From contig NZ_JAHXBG010000020.1 of NCBI RefSeq assembly GCF_020103725.1, positions 1-64,000 of the forward strand: a stretch of 64,000 bases of DNA, read 5' to 3'. The translations under genes and the position numbers were made by a program. Below are positions 25,838-36,100 of this stretch, piece by piece (the stretch's first letter is position 1; the number at the start of each line of letters is the position of its first letter). This stretch comes from Hyalangium gracile. GTDB lineage: Bacteria > Myxococcota > Myxococcia > Myxococcales > Myxococcaceae. The notes beneath the pieces are model-generated. The model made no database searches, was not told the DNA's origin, and saw only the letters and a program-made list of their open reading frames with translations.

Positions 25838-26725
25838 ATGGCTCGCATCCCTTCCCAGCCGAACACTTCCGCCGCGGTCCGCACGAGCCGGGCCAGTGAG
25901 GCGAGCGTGTCGAGGGGCTCGCGCTTCTCGAACGACTTCCAGAAGTGGCTGCACGAGAACGGCTACGGGAAGTACGAGTTTGCCAAGGGCAACGTGCCGG
26001 CGTTCGGGGGCAAGGCGCAGGCGGGCGAGAAGGTGACGAAGGAGCCGGTCATCTTCATCCACGGCAACTCGGACAGCGCGGCGGGGTGGAAGGGCTCCAT
26101 CGAGACGTTCGCGAAGAATGGCTACAAGCCGTCGGAGATGTACGCGATGACGTGGGGCCCGGCCAACCCGCTGAAGTCGGGGCAGCAGTACCACTCGGAG
26201 AAGTACCTCGAGGAGGTGCGGGCGTTCATCGAGGCGGTGAAGGAGTACACGGGCGCGGAGAAGGTGGACGTCATCGGCCACTCGATGGGCGTGACGCTGG
26301 CGCGCAAGGCGATTCAAGGCGGGGACGGGTTCGACTCGCGGACGCGCCAGAAGTTCGACCTGGGCAAGCCGCTGACGGACAGCGTGGACACGTTCGTGGG
26401 CATCGCCGGAGCCAACCACGGGCTGACGTCGGCGCTGTTCACGGGGGACATGGTGCCCACGACGAACAAGCAGGACGGGCTGCACCCGGCCTCGAAGTTC
26501 CTGGAGGACATCAACGCGGTGAACCACGACGAGGGCGCGCACGTCTTCAGCATGTGGTCCCACGTGGACGAGCTGGTGGGGGTGGGGGCGGCGGGCTTCA
26601 CCTCGCCCATCCCCGGGCAGGACGGGCAGAAGGTGTACGGCACCTTCCCGTACGGCCACATGGGGCTGAAGAACCTGACGGGCGAGGCGCAGCTCGCCAT
26701 GGTGCGCGACCACGTGGTGCGCTGA
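25838..26725 (+). CDS. Class-2-type lipase / alpha-beta hydrolase
   Basis: A 295-aa alpha/beta hydrolase. Oxyanion region VIFIHGNSDSAAGW is at about residue 70. The nucleophile elbow VIGHSMGVTLAR gives Ser at about 149. Asp is likely in WSHVDELVG (about 243) and His in YGHMGL near the C-terminus (about 274). It resembles class-2 (LipA/nematode-type) triacylglycerol lipases. No signal peptide is seen; the N-terminal 25 residues are Ser/Arg-rich. The start at 25838 has AGGTGA upstream. It converges on the membrane-protein gene at 26744. Confidence 0.8.
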   Translation: MARIPSQPNTSAAVRTSRASEASVSRGSRFSNDFQKWLHENGYGKYEFAKGNVPAFGGKAQAGEKVTKEPVIFIHGNSDSAAGWKGSIETFAKNGYKPSEMYAMTWGPANPLKSGQQYHSEKYLEEVRAFIEAVKEYTGAEKVDVIGHSMGVTLARKAIQGGDGFDSRTRQKFDLGKPLTDSVDTFVGIAGANHGLTSALFTGDMVPTTNKQDGLHPASKFLEDINAVNHDEGAHVFSMWSHVDELVGVGAAGFTSPIPGQDGQKVYGTFPYGHMGLKNLTGEAQLAMVRDHVVR

Positions 26726-26743
26726 GCCGCGCCGGACGGGCGC

Positions 26744-27793
26744 TCAGGTCTGCTGCTCTTTCTTCTTCTCCTTGTCCTTCTTCGCCTCGGTCTCGGGCGG
26801 CTGGCCGCCGGTGATGCGGGCGTTGACGACCTTGTTCAGGATGTCGAACCAGAACGGCGCGCCCATGGACACGGCGAAGACGGTGAACAGCAGGCCGACG
26901 AGCTTGGCCATCCAGCCCATCACGTCCCAGCCGGGGATGCGGCGGGGGTCAGGCATCCCTCCCAGCATCGCATCGGGGCCCGCCCAGCCGATGGGCAGGC
27001 GCAGATCATTGAGCTGATCCCGGACCTCCCGGAGCTGCTTCACGCTGTCCGTGACATGGAGGTTCCCCGGGGGGAGCTGAGCGTTGGCCTGCACGTACTG
27101 CTCCGCGGCGGCGACCACCCCGGCCCTCAGCGCCGAGTCATGCGCCAGGCTCCGCACGATCATCACGCTGTCCGCGTTGCCGATACCCACCACGGTCGCG
27201 GCAACGGCGAGCACGATGATTTGAGCGCGCCGCTTGTACCAGCCCGACACGCGCTCCATGGAGTCGTCGAACCACTTCTCCACGCGCGCCCGGGCCTCCC
27301 GGACGTTCGTCACCGTGTCGTCGAGCACCGCCTCGAGCTGCTGGCGGATCTCGCTCTCCGGGGGGAGCTTCGCGATGGCGTCGCGCAGCTTCTGCATCGC
27401 GTCCTTCTGGGGGCCGTCCCGCGGCCCCTCCTCCCTCCCCGCGAGGTTCCTCAGCACGTCCAGGAAGGCGGCGGCGAAGATGTGCTTGGGGATGTACGAG
27501 GGATACCTGTTGCCGTGCGTCATCCCCTGGATGAGGGGATGGGCGTAGAGCGTGCTGGTGACGTTCTGCGCCTGGTTCTGGAGGGCGACGCCCTTGTCGA
27601 ACATCGCCTTGAGCCGGGCGTTCTGCTGCACCAGGCTCTTGCAGGCGTCATCCTTCAACAGCGTCTCGATGCCGTCCCGTAGCGTGCTGGCGCGCAGGTT
27701 GAGGAACCAGGCGACGATCTCACTGAGCGCCGAGCAGATGAGGCTGAAGAGCAGATAGACGAAGATGAGGCCAATCGCGGCTTCGAGCACCAT
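26744..27793 (-). CDS. Hypothetical membrane protein
   Basis: The protein has 349 aa. An N-terminal hydrophobic segment (about 5-25, AIGLIFVYLLFSLICSALSE) is followed by a large helical region (about 30-190). A second segment (about 194-215, IIVLAVAATVVGIGNADSVM) and a third (about 295-318, LVGLLFTVFAVSMGAPFWFD) follow. The end is a charged Lys/Glu tail (KKDKEKKKEQQT). Similar membrane proteins occur in diverse bacteria without known role. No catalytic motif is seen. Confidence 0.72.
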   Translation of the reverse strand: MVLEAAIGLIFVYLLFSLICSALSEIVAWFLNLRASTLRDGIETLLKDDACKSLVQQNARLKAMFDKGVALQNQAQNVTSTLYAHPLIQGMTHGNRYPSYIPKHIFAAAFLDVLRNLAGREEGPRDGPQKDAMQKLRDAIAKLPPESEIRQQLEAVLDDTVTNVREARARVEKWFDDSMERVSGWYKRRAQIIVLAVAATVVGIGNADSVMIVRSLAHDSALRAGVVAAAEQYVQANAQLPPGNLHVTDSVKQLREVRDQLNDLRLPIGWAGPDAMLGGMPDPRRIPGWDVMGWMAKLVGLLFTVFAVSMGAPFWFDILNKVVNARITGGQPPETEAKKDKEKKKEQQT

Positions 27794-27852
27794 GCGTCCC
27801 CCTTCATGCGAGCAGGGGGACGAGCCTACCGCCAGGGACCCACGCGCAGAAG

Positions 27853-28863
27853 TCAGACGGTGATGACCACCTTGCCGAAGTGGGCGCCCTCCTGCATGTA
27901 GCGCAGGGCGTCGCGGGCCTGCTCGAAGGGGAAGACCCGGTCGATGACGGGCTTCAGCCGGTGCTGGGCCATGGCGCGGTTCATCTCCTCGAACATGACG
28001 CGGCTGCCCACGTAGATGGGGTGAAGCTGGAGCTTCCTGGCCTCGGCCTGGGCGTCGGGCTTGCCGAAGCCACCCGTGAGCAGGCCGATGAGGTGGATGT
28101 GCCCCTCGGGCCGCGTGGCGCGCACCGACTGCGGCAGCGTCTGCTCGCCGCCCACCTCGACGACGTGGTCCACCCCCTTGCCGCCCGTCAGCTCCAGGAC
28201 CTTCTGCTCCCAGTCGGGGTTCTTCTTGTAGTTGAGGGTGCTCTCCGCGCCGAGCGCCCGGGCGCGCTCCAGCTTCTCGTCACTGCTGGAGGTGATGATG
28301 ACGCGCGCGCCCAGCATGCGGCCGAACTGGAGCGCGAAGATGGACACGCCGCCGGTGCCCTGGGCCAGCACGGTCTGTCCCGCCTGGAGGCGCCCCTGGG
28401 ACACCAGCGCGTTCCAGACCGTGACGGCCGCGCAGGGCAGGGTGGCGCCGTCCTCGAAGGACAGGTGCTCGGGCAGGTGCACGAGCCCCTCCGCGTCCAG
28501 GACCACGTACTGCGCCAGCACGCCGTCGATGTTCCCGCCGAGCGCCTTGGCCGTCTTCTCCGGAGTGGCCGAGCCGTCCGTCCACGTCTGGAAGAAGGTG
28601 GGAGCCACGCGGTCCCCGGGCTTCACCCGCGTCACGCCGTCACCCACGGCGACCACCTCTCCCGCGCCGTCCGACACGGGGATCACGGGAAGCGGGAGGG
28701 GAACCCGGCCATAGCTGCCCCGCGCGATGATCAGATCCCGATAGTTGAGGGAGACAGCCCGGATGCGGACCAGCGCCTGACCGGGGCCGGGCTTCGGCTC
28801 GGGCCTGTCCACTTGTACCCAGCCTTCGATGCCACTCGTCTTCTGGAGTTCGTACGCCTTCAT
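27853..28863 (-). CDS. Zinc-independent NAD(P)-dependent alcohol dehydrogenase / quinone oxidoreductase
   Basis: A 336-aa MDR-superfamily enzyme. The N-terminal catalytic domain contains NYRDLIIARGSYG and VSDGAGEVVAVGDGV. The Rossmann motif is GTGGVSIFALQFG (about residue 165). The C-terminal part has DRVFPFEQARDALRYMQEG. The four-Cys structural zinc lobe is absent, as in quinone-oxidoreductase types. The start at 28863 (MKAYEL) is chosen over an in-frame start 24 codons upstream because MDR proteins begin this way and GGAGG precedes it. It is divergent from the acyl-CoA synthetase gene; the substrate is unknown. Confidence 0.86.
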   Translation of the reverse strand: MKAYELQKTSGIEGWVQVDRPEPKPGPGQALVRIRAVSLNYRDLIIARGSYGRVPLPLPVIPVSDGAGEVVAVGDGVTRVKPGDRVAPTFFQTWTDGSATPEKTAKALGGNIDGVLAQYVVLDAEGLVHLPEHLSFEDGATLPCAAVTVWNALVSQGRLQAGQTVLAQGTGGVSIFALQFGRMLGARVIITSSSDEKLERARALGAESTLNYKKNPDWEQKVLELTGGKGVDHVVEVGGEQTLPQSVRATRPEGHIHLIGLLTGGFGKPDAQAEARKLQLHPIYVGSRVMFEEMNRAMAQHRLKPVIDRVFPFEQARDALRYMQEGAHFGKVVITV

Positions 28864-29031
28864 GGAAATGGTTGCCTCCGCGCTGCGGGGAAGGATTGGC
28901 GCGGATGAGTAGCCAGGGAAGCGCGCCACTGCCACGTCAATTTGAGCGGGGTTGCTGACTTCTCACACTGACGAGGCGCTGGCGTCATCGGCCGTCTCGC
29001 GGGAAGGTGGCGCGAGCGGAGGAGCATCGAC

Positions 29032-30561
29032 ATGGAGCGGGCGGACACCATCGCAGGCCTCATGGAGCACGGCGCCGAGGCCGACGCCGCGCTCGGAGCC
29101 CCGGGACGGCCGGCGCTGACCTACGGTGGCTTACGAGGCCTGGCGCGGAGCACGGCAGCGGCCTTGAACGGCATGGGCATCGGCCGAGGCGACCGCGTGG
29201 CCCTGGTGCTGCCGAACGGGCCGGAGATGGCGACGGCCTTCCTCTGTATCGCTTGTGGCACCACCACCGCGCCGCTCAACCCGGCCTATCAAACCCAGGA
29301 GTTCGAGTTCTATCTCTCGGACCTGAACGCCCGGGCGCTCGTCATCCAGGAGGGCCAGGAGAGCCCGGCCCGAGCCGTCGCCGCGGCGCGAGGCATCCCG
29401 GTGGTGGAGCTGGTCCCCGACACCCAGGGCCCCGCCGGGGGCTTCACGCTGCGGCCCGAGCGACCGCTCTCCGGCTCCCCAGCCCGAGCCGGCTTCGCCT
29501 CGCCGGAGGACGAGGCCCTGGTGCTCCACACCTCGGGGACGACGTCACGGCCCAAGCTGGTGCCGCTGAGCCACCTCAACCTCACGGCCTCGGCGGGCCA
29601 CATCGTCCGCACGCTTCAGCTCGGGCGCGGGGATGTCTGCCTCAACATCATGCCGCTCTTCCACATCCACGGGCTCATCGCGGCGGTGCTGTCGAGCATC
29701 GCGGCGGGCGGCTCCGTGGTCTGCACGCCGGGCTTCAATGCCCTCAAGTTCTTCTCCTGGTTCGAGGAGGTCCGGCCCACCTGGTACACGGCGGTGCCCA
29801 CCATGCACCAGGCCATCCTCGGGCGCGCGGGCCGCAACACCGCCAGCCTCCAGGGCGGGAGGCTGCGCTTCATCCGCTCCTCCTCCGCGTCGCTGCCGCC
29901 GCAAGTGATGGAGGCGCTCGAGCAGGCCTTCGGGGTGCCGGTCATCGAGAGCTACGGCATGACGGAGGCCTCGCACCAGATGGCATCGAACCCGCTGCCG
30001 CCGAGGCCCAGGTACGCGGGCTCGGTGGGCATCGCGGCGGGGCCGGAGGTGGCCATCATGGACGAGGAAGGCCGCCTGCTGCCCCCGGGCGCCGTGGGCG
30101 AGGTCGTCATCCGCGGCCGCAACGTCACGGTCGGCTACGAGAACAACCCGGAGGCCAACGCCAAGGCGTTCACCCACGGCTGGTTCCACACCGGAGACCA
30201 GGGCACGCTCGATGAGGCGGGCTATCTGCGGCTGACCGGTCGGCTCAAGGAGCTCATCAACCGGGGCGGAGAGAAGATCAGCCCGCTCGAGGTGGACACG
30301 GTGCTGATGGACCATCCGGCGGTGCAGCAGGTGGTCACCTTCGCCATGCCCCACTCGAAGCTCGGCGAGGAGGTGGCCGCCGCCGTGGTGCTCCGCGAGG
30401 GCGCGAGCGCTGGGGAGCGCGAGCTCCGCGAGTTCGCCGCGCGCCAGCTGGCCGACTTCAAGGTGCCGAGGAAGATCGTCTTCCTGACGGAGATCCCCAA
30501 GGGACCGACGGGCAAGCTGCAGCGCATCGGCCTCGCCGAGCGGCTGGGGCTCACGCCATGA
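29032..30561 (+). CDS. AMP-forming acyl-CoA synthetase
   Basis: A 509-aa adenylate-forming enzyme. The P-loop-like core HTSGTTSRPKLVPLSH is at about residue 165, IESYGMTEASHQM near 305, FHTGDQG near 385, GRLKELINRGGEK near 405 and the catalytic-Lys region GPTGKLQR near 495. The pattern resembles Pcs60/AAE3-type ligases, some of which are oxalate-CoA ligases, but substrate cannot be read from sequence. It overlaps the next gene by 4 nt (ATGA), so the two are coupled. Confidence 0.86.
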   Translation: MERADTIAGLMEHGAEADAALGAPGRPALTYGGLRGLARSTAAALNGMGIGRGDRVALVLPNGPEMATAFLCIACGTTTAPLNPAYQTQEFEFYLSDLNARALVIQEGQESPARAVAAARGIPVVELVPDTQGPAGGFTLRPERPLSGSPARAGFASPEDEALVLHTSGTTSRPKLVPLSHLNLTASAGHIVRTLQLGRGDVCLNIMPLFHIHGLIAAVLSSIAAGGSVVCTPGFNALKFFSWFEEVRPTWYTAVPTMHQAILGRAGRNTASLQGGRLRFIRSSSASLPPQVMEALEQAFGVPVIESYGMTEASHQMASNPLPPRPRYAGSVGIAAGPEVAIMDEEGRLLPPGAVGEVVIRGRNVTVGYENNPEANAKAFTHGWFHTGDQGTLDEAGYLRLTGRLKELINRGGEKISPLEVDTVLMDHPAVQQVVTFAMPHSKLGEEVAAAVVLREGASAGERELREFAARQLADFKVPRKIVFLTEIPKGPTGKLQRIGLAERLGLTP

Positions 30562-31541
30562 GGATCGCCATCTTCGGAGCCGGAGCCATTGGAGGCTTCC
30601 TGGGCGTGAAGCTGCTCCAGGCCGGCGCGGATGTCACCTTCATCGCCCGAGGGGCCCACCTGGAGGCGATGCGCACCCGAGGCGTCACGCTGACGAGCGG
30701 CGGCGAGACCGTCACCCTGAAGCCGCGCTGCACGAGCGAGCCCGAGGAAGCGGGGCCACAGGACTACGTCTTCGTCACGCTGAAGGCGCACTCGCTCCCG
30801 GCGGCGGCGCCACGGATTGCCCGGCTGCTGGGAGAGGAGACGGCGCTCGTCACCGGCATCAACGGCATTCCCTACTGGTACTTCCATGGGCTCGACGGCC
30901 CGTACCGGGACCGCCGGGTGGAGAGCGTGGATCCGGGGGGAAGGCTCTGGGAGCAGCTGCCGCCCTCGCGCGTCATCGGCTCGGTGGTCTACCCCTCGGC
31001 GGAAGTGGTCGAGCCCGGCGTCATCGTCCATGTGGAGGGAGATCGCTTCACCCTGGGGGAGCCCGATGGCAGCAAGAGCCCCCGGACGCTGGCGCTGTCG
31101 AAGCTGATGATCCAGGCCGGGCTGAAGGCCCCGGTGCGGCCGCGCATCCGTGACGAGCTCTGGGTGAAGCTCTGGGGGAACCTCGCCTTCAACCCGCTGT
31201 CGGCGCTGACGGGAGCGACGCTCGACCGGCTGGCGGGCGCGGGCGAGCTGCGAGCCGTGGCCCGCACCATGATGGTCGAGGCGCAGGCGGTGGCCGAGGC
31301 GCTGGGAGTCCGCTTCCTCATAGACATCGATCAGCGCATCGCGGGCGCGGCGGAGGTCGGCGCGCACAAGACGTCCATGCTGCAGGACCTGGAGCGAGGG
31401 CGGCCGATGGAGATCGACGCGCTGCTCGGCGCGGTGGTCGAGCTCGGGCAGCTCGTGGGCCGACCGATGCCCGCCTGTGAGCTGGTCCTGGCGCTGGTGC
31501 GCGAGCGCGCGCGACAGGCGGGGTGCTACCCGAGCGGGTGA
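30558..31541 (+). CDS. 2-dehydropantoate 2-reductase family protein
   Basis: The protein has 327 aa. N-terminal Rossmann motif IFGAGAIGGFLGVKLLQAGA binds NADP. LKAHSLP, TGINGIPYWYF and ELWVKLWGNLAFNPLSALTG (with the catalytic Lys of the family) follow, and a C-terminal helical domain holds HKTSMLQDLERGRPMEID. It may be a true ketopantoate reductase (pantothenate pathway) or one of the many paralogues reducing other 2-oxo acids. Its coupling to an acyl-CoA synthetase, with no panB or panC nearby, argues for a paralogue. Confidence 0.85.
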   Translation: MRIAIFGAGAIGGFLGVKLLQAGADVTFIARGAHLEAMRTRGVTLTSGGETVTLKPRCTSEPEEAGPQDYVFVTLKAHSLPAAAPRIARLLGEETALVTGINGIPYWYFHGLDGPYRDRRVESVDPGGRLWEQLPPSRVIGSVVYPSAEVVEPGVIVHVEGDRFTLGEPDGSKSPRTLALSKLMIQAGLKAPVRPRIRDELWVKLWGNLAFNPLSALTGATLDRLAGAGELRAVARTMMVEAQAVAEALGVRFLIDIDQRIAGAAEVGAHKTSMLQDLERGRPMEIDALLGAVVELGQLVGRPMPACELVLALVRERARQAGCYPSG

Positions 31542-31550
31542 CTCCCGTCA

Positions 31551-32159
31551 CTACTGCTTCTTCCCGGCCCGAGCGTCCTCTCGCGCCTGCCTGGCGGCGG
31601 CGGCCCGCTCGACCTGGGCCTGCTTCTTCTTCAGCGTGGAGAGCAGCCCGTTGAAGCCCTGGGTGGCGACGAGCTGTCGGAACTGCGTCCGATAGTCCTC
31701 GAGCAGCGACACCTGGTTCGTCACGATGTCGTAGATGCGCCAGCCGCCCGCCTTCCGGGTCGACTTGTAGAGCCTGTAGTCGATGGGCACCCGGGTTCCC
31801 TGCACCACGACGACGGTGCTGACCCGGGCCTCCCCCTCCTCGAGGAGCTCCTGGCCATACTGCACCTCGGCCTCACCGAGCCCCAGGGTCCGCTCGGCGT
31901 AGAAGGCGCGCAGCATGCCGCGCATCGCTCGGGTGAAGGCCTTTCGCTGGGCGGGGGTGATCGTCTCCCACGTCTCGCCCAGGGCCCGCCTGGCCAGCTC
32001 CTCGAAGTCGACGAACTTGTCGACGGCGGCGGAGAGCTGGTCCACGGTGGCCCCGGGCGCGCGGGCGGTGGCCTGGACATCCTCGTAGCCGGAACGGACG
32101 ACCTCCAGCGGGCCCGGCGCGGCGGCGAGCAGGGTGACGGCGACGAGCGACGCGATCAT
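31551..32159 (-). CDS. MlaC/Ttg2D family phospholipid-binding protein
   Basis: The protein has 202 aa with a short signal peptide (MIASLVAVTLLAAAPG). The family layout is clear: FVDFEELARRALGETWETIT, FTRAMRGMLRAFYAERTL, GTRVPIDYRLYKSTRKAGGW, RIYDIVTNQVSLLEDYRTQF. The end is a charged Lys/Arg/Ala tail. MlaC proteins carry phospholipids across the periplasm between MlaA and the MlaFEDB complex. No other mla gene is present here. It lies 16 nt downstream of the SDR gene and is probably co-transcribed. Confidence 0.85.
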   Translation of the reverse strand: MIASLVAVTLLAAAPGPLEVVRSGYEDVQATARAPGATVDQLSAAVDKFVDFEELARRALGETWETITPAQRKAFTRAMRGMLRAFYAERTLGLGEAEVQYGQELLEEGEARVSTVVVVQGTRVPIDYRLYKSTRKAGGWRIYDIVTNQVSLLEDYRTQFRQLVATQGFNGLLSTLKKKQAQVERAAAARQAREDARAGKKQ

Positions 32160-32175
32160 CGGCCTTCGAGCCTCC

Positions 32176-33033
32176 TTACGGCGCTACGCGGTTCACGAGC
32201 TGCTCGGAGACATCCCACAGCCGCTCGCGGGCGGCCGCATCCAGCGCCTGGCGGTTCACCTTCCGCTCCTTGCGCCGGATGAAGTACTTGCCCGTCACGC
32301 CCTCCACCTCGGGGCTGGAGGCCAGCCACACCGGAGTGTCGGCTCCCTGCTCCGGCCTCAGCGTGAACGGGCGGAGCAGCGGGCCGATGAGCTTCCCCAT
32401 GAGGCCAAGGTTCCCCTGGCCGAAGTTGGTGAGCACCATGCCCGGGTGCACGCAGGTGGCGGTGACGTTGCGGCCCTGGAGCCTCCTGGCCAGCTCGAGC
32501 GTGAACATGACGTTGGCCAGCTTGGAGCGGCTGTAGGCCCGCATCCCGGTGTAGCTCCGCTCCGTCATCAAGTCGTCGAAGTCGATGCGGGCCATGGAGT
32601 GCACGGCCGAGGCGAGGTTCACCACGCGGGAGGGAGCGCCGCGGCCCAGCAGCTCCAGCAGGTCTCGCGTGAGCGCGAAGTACGCCAGGTGGTTGAGGGC
32701 GAACGTCCGCTCGTACCCCTCCGACGTCAGCTGTCGCTGGCCGAAGAGGGCCCCCGCGTTGTTGAGCAGCACGTCCAGCCGGGAGTAGCGGCTCGAGTAC
32801 TCCCGAGCCACCCGGCGCACCTCCTCGAGGAGCGCCAGGTCCCCCACGATGGCCTCCACCTCCGGGTTGCCGCTCTGCTGCCGGAGCGCCTGTACCGTCT
32901 CCTGGGTCCGCGCCGGATCCCTCCCGACGATGACCACGCTCGCTCCGGCCTTCGCCAGCTCCAGCGCCGCGACCCGGCCGATGCCTTGCGTCGCTCCGGT
33001 AACGAGGCACCGCTTGCCCTTCATGTCCGCCAT
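32176..33033 (-). CDS. Short-chain dehydrogenase/reductase, retinol-dehydrogenase-like
   Basis: A 285-aa SDR. NAD(P) motif TGATQGIG is at about residue 13, DVLLNNAGALFG near 85, catalytic Ser in VVNLASAVHS and Tyr/Lys in YSRSKLAN near 163. The order and spacing resemble RDH/WW-domain oxidoreductase types that often act on lipids or retinoids. The start at 33033 (MADMKGK) is preferred over one 10 codons upstream. It shares an operon with an MlaC-like gene, which is consistent with lipid metabolism but does not prove it. Confidence 0.85.
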   Translation of the reverse strand: MADMKGKRCLVTGATQGIGRVAALELAKAGASVVIVGRDPARTQETVQALRQQSGNPEVEAIVGDLALLEEVRRVAREYSSRYSRLDVLLNNAGALFGQRQLTSEGYERTFALNHLAYFALTRDLLELLGRGAPSRVVNLASAVHSMARIDFDDLMTERSYTGMRAYSRSKLANVMFTLELARRLQGRNVTATCVHPGMVLTNFGQGNLGLMGKLIGPLLRPFTLRPEQGADTPVWLASSPEVEGVTGKYFIRRKERKVNRQALDAAARERLWDVSEQLVNRVAP

Positions 33034-33127
33034 CGGCTCTTTCCCCCCACGTGTCGCCGGCATGCTGCCCGAGGCCCGGTGCGTCCGCCACGAGCAGCAC
33101 TGCCCGTGGAGGACGCCCGGCCTGGAG

Positions 33128-36100
33128 TTACTGGCAGATGCCCTGGTCGGGCAGGGGGTTGATGTGGCCCTCGGCGTTGCCGGTGAGCGACACGGCGTAG
33201 ATGCCGCCGTCCCAGCTGCCGTTGTTGAAGGTGATGTTGGCGTAGGGGGCGAGCACCGTGCCCGGGAAGCCGATGCCGTGGGCGTTGATGGTGGTGGCGT
33301 CCGGGAAGTTGAAGAGCACGGTGCGCTGGTCGAGCCCGCCGCTGAACGCGAAGCCGATGCCGTTGATCGTCGCCGAGGTGCCTCGGATGTTGATGATCGC
33401 CAGCGAGTTGGGCGGCGCGGAGGTGGACAGCGTGGTGGCGCCGACGAAGTCGCTGGCGTTCACGTTGAACACGTTCACGGTCGGGTGCGTGCCCTTCAGG
33501 ATGATGCCGCCCCAGGACTCGCGCGTCGTGGTGCCGTTGATGGCCATCCCCGCCAGCTGCGAGGTGAGGGTCCGCAGCTCGGAGAAGCGGGAGGCGAAGT
33601 TGATGGGAGTGCCCTTGGTGAGGGTGCCTCGGTGGAAGACCACGTCCGCGTCGGCGCTGTAGGTGCCCCCGTACCAGGTGTCGCCCCAGACGCCGCCGTG
33701 GTTGAGCGTGAGGTTGCCACCCACCACCAGGACCTGGGAGGTGTTGGTCTCGTGCAGGCCCGCGCCGACGGTGAAGCGGTCGAGGAAGAGGTTGCCGGCG
33801 ACGGCCACCTTGCCCTGCACGTCGTGGCCGCCGTTGTAGTCCCCGAGCAGGAAGAGGTTGAAGTCGTTCAGGCGGATCTGCGTGCCCTGCACCGTGATGG
33901 GACGCACGGCGGTGCTCGTGTGGCCCGCGTTGTCCGACACGGTATAGGTGATGGTGTACTGGCCGGCGCGCGTCTGATCGAGGTTGCTGGTGGTGATGAT
34001 GCTCGAGGTCAGGTTGCCGGCGCAGAGGTCCGACGCCGTGGCGCCCGGATCCACGTAGGGCGAGCCGTTGCACGGCAGGACGGAGGGCCCGGGGAGGACC
34101 TGGATCTGCGGGGGCAGGGTGTCGCGCACGGCCACCGCGCGGCTGGCGCTGGCGCCATGGCCGGACGGGTCCGCCACCGAGTAGCTCACCGTGTAGTTGC
34201 CAGGCGTGCCCGAGCTGACGGAGCCGGTGGTGGTGACGGGCAGCGTCCCGGCGCAGACGTCGGTGGCCTTGGCGCCGGCATCGGAGTAGGGCGTGCCGCA
34301 CTCGTGCTGGAGGCTGAGCGGGCCGTTGACGGTGAGGGTCGGCGGCAGCGTGTCCGCCACGCTCACCGTGCGGGAGACGGGAGGAGCGCTCCGGCCCGAG
34401 GGATCCGTGACGTTGTAGGTGAGGGTGTAGCTGCCCGGGGCGCCGGCGCTCACGGAGCCGGTGCGGGTGATGCGGCTGGTGATGTCTCCGAAGCAGGCGT
34501 CGTTGGCCGTGGCCCAGGGGTCGGTGTAGGGCGAGCCGCACTCCAGCGACTGGGTGGCCGGGCCGAGCAGCGTCAGCGTGGGCGGCAGCGTGTCGTTCAC
34601 CGTCACCGTGCGAGCGCCATACAGCGTGGCCTTGTTCCCGGACGGATCCGTCGCGGTGTAGGTGACGAGGTAGCTGCCCGGCGCGTTCGGGTTGGCCGTG
34701 GTGGAGGTGACAGTGGAGACGGGGCCGGCGCAGGCGTCCGTCGCCGTGGCGCCCGGATCCATGTACGTGCTGCCGCACTCCACGGTCTGGTTCGGCGAGC
34801 CGTTCATGGAGATGATCGGGGGTAGCGTGTCACGCACGTTGACGGTGCGAGCCACCTCGGGGGCGGCGTTGTTGCTGGGGTCCTTCACGTTGTAGCGGAG
34901 CGTGTAGGGGCCGAGCACCAGGGTGTTCACCGTGCCGGTCTTCACGATCTGGCTCGTCAGGTTGCCGGCGCACTGATCGATGGCCGTGGCGCCCGGGTCG
35001 TTGAACGCCGAGGCGCACTCCTGGGGCATGGTGGCCGAGCCGTTGAGCGTCAGCGTCGGCCCCAGGGTGTCGGCCACGGTGACGGTGCGGTTGGGCGAGG
35101 TGCCCACGTTGCCGGACGGATCCGTCGCCTTGTAGTTGATGGTGTAGCTGCCCGTCGCGCCCATGTTGAGGGTGCTGACGTTGACGACGGCGGTCAGCGT
35201 GCCGGCGCACTGGTCGGTGGCCGTGGCGCCCGGGTCCGCGTAGGTGCCGCCGCACTCCGCCGTCTGGCTGGTGGGCGTGTTGAGCGTCACGGTGGGCGCC
35301 TGCCGGTCGCGGATGAAGACGGCGCGCGTCACCTCCTGGGCGGACAGGCCGGCCGCGTCCTTCACGTTGTAGCGGAGCACGTAGTCGCCCACGGTCTCGG
35401 TGTTCACCGTGCCGGTGCGGACGATCTTGCTGGTCAGCACGCCGTCGCACTGGTCGTTGGCGGTGGCCCCCTGGTCCATGTAGTTGTAGCCGCACTCGCG
35501 CGTCACATCGGTACCGATGCGGGTGATGACGGGCGCCAGCGTGTCGCTCACCGTCACCGAGCGCGTCGCGACCGCCGAGGTGTTCCCGGCCGAGTCCGCG
35601 GCCTGATAGCTCAGCGAGTAGGTGCTCGGGGCTCCCATGCTCACCGAGCCGGTGCGCGTGACGCTGCTCTGCGGCAGGGTCCCCTCGCACGCGTCGATGG
35701 CGCTGTAGCCCGGGTCGGCGTACGTGCCGTTCTTGATGCACTCCAGCGACTGGCTCAGCGGGGCGGTCAGCGTCACCGTCGGCGCCAGGGTGTCGCTCAC
35801 GGTGACGGTGCGGTTGGGCGAGGTGCCCACGTTGCCGGACGGATCCGTCGCCTTGTAGTTGATGGTGTAGCTGCCCGGCGTGCTCGTGTTGACGGTGTTG
35901 GTGTTGACGACGGCGGTCAGCGTGCCGACGCACTGGTCATAGGCCGTGGCGCCCGGGTCCACATACGTGCCGGCGCACTCCACCGTCTGGGTGGTGGGCG
36001 TGTTGGGCGTCACGGTGGGGGCCTGCCGGTCGCGGATGAAGATGGTGCGCGTCACCTCCTGGGCGGAGCGACCGGCCGCGTCCTTCACGTTGTAGCGGAG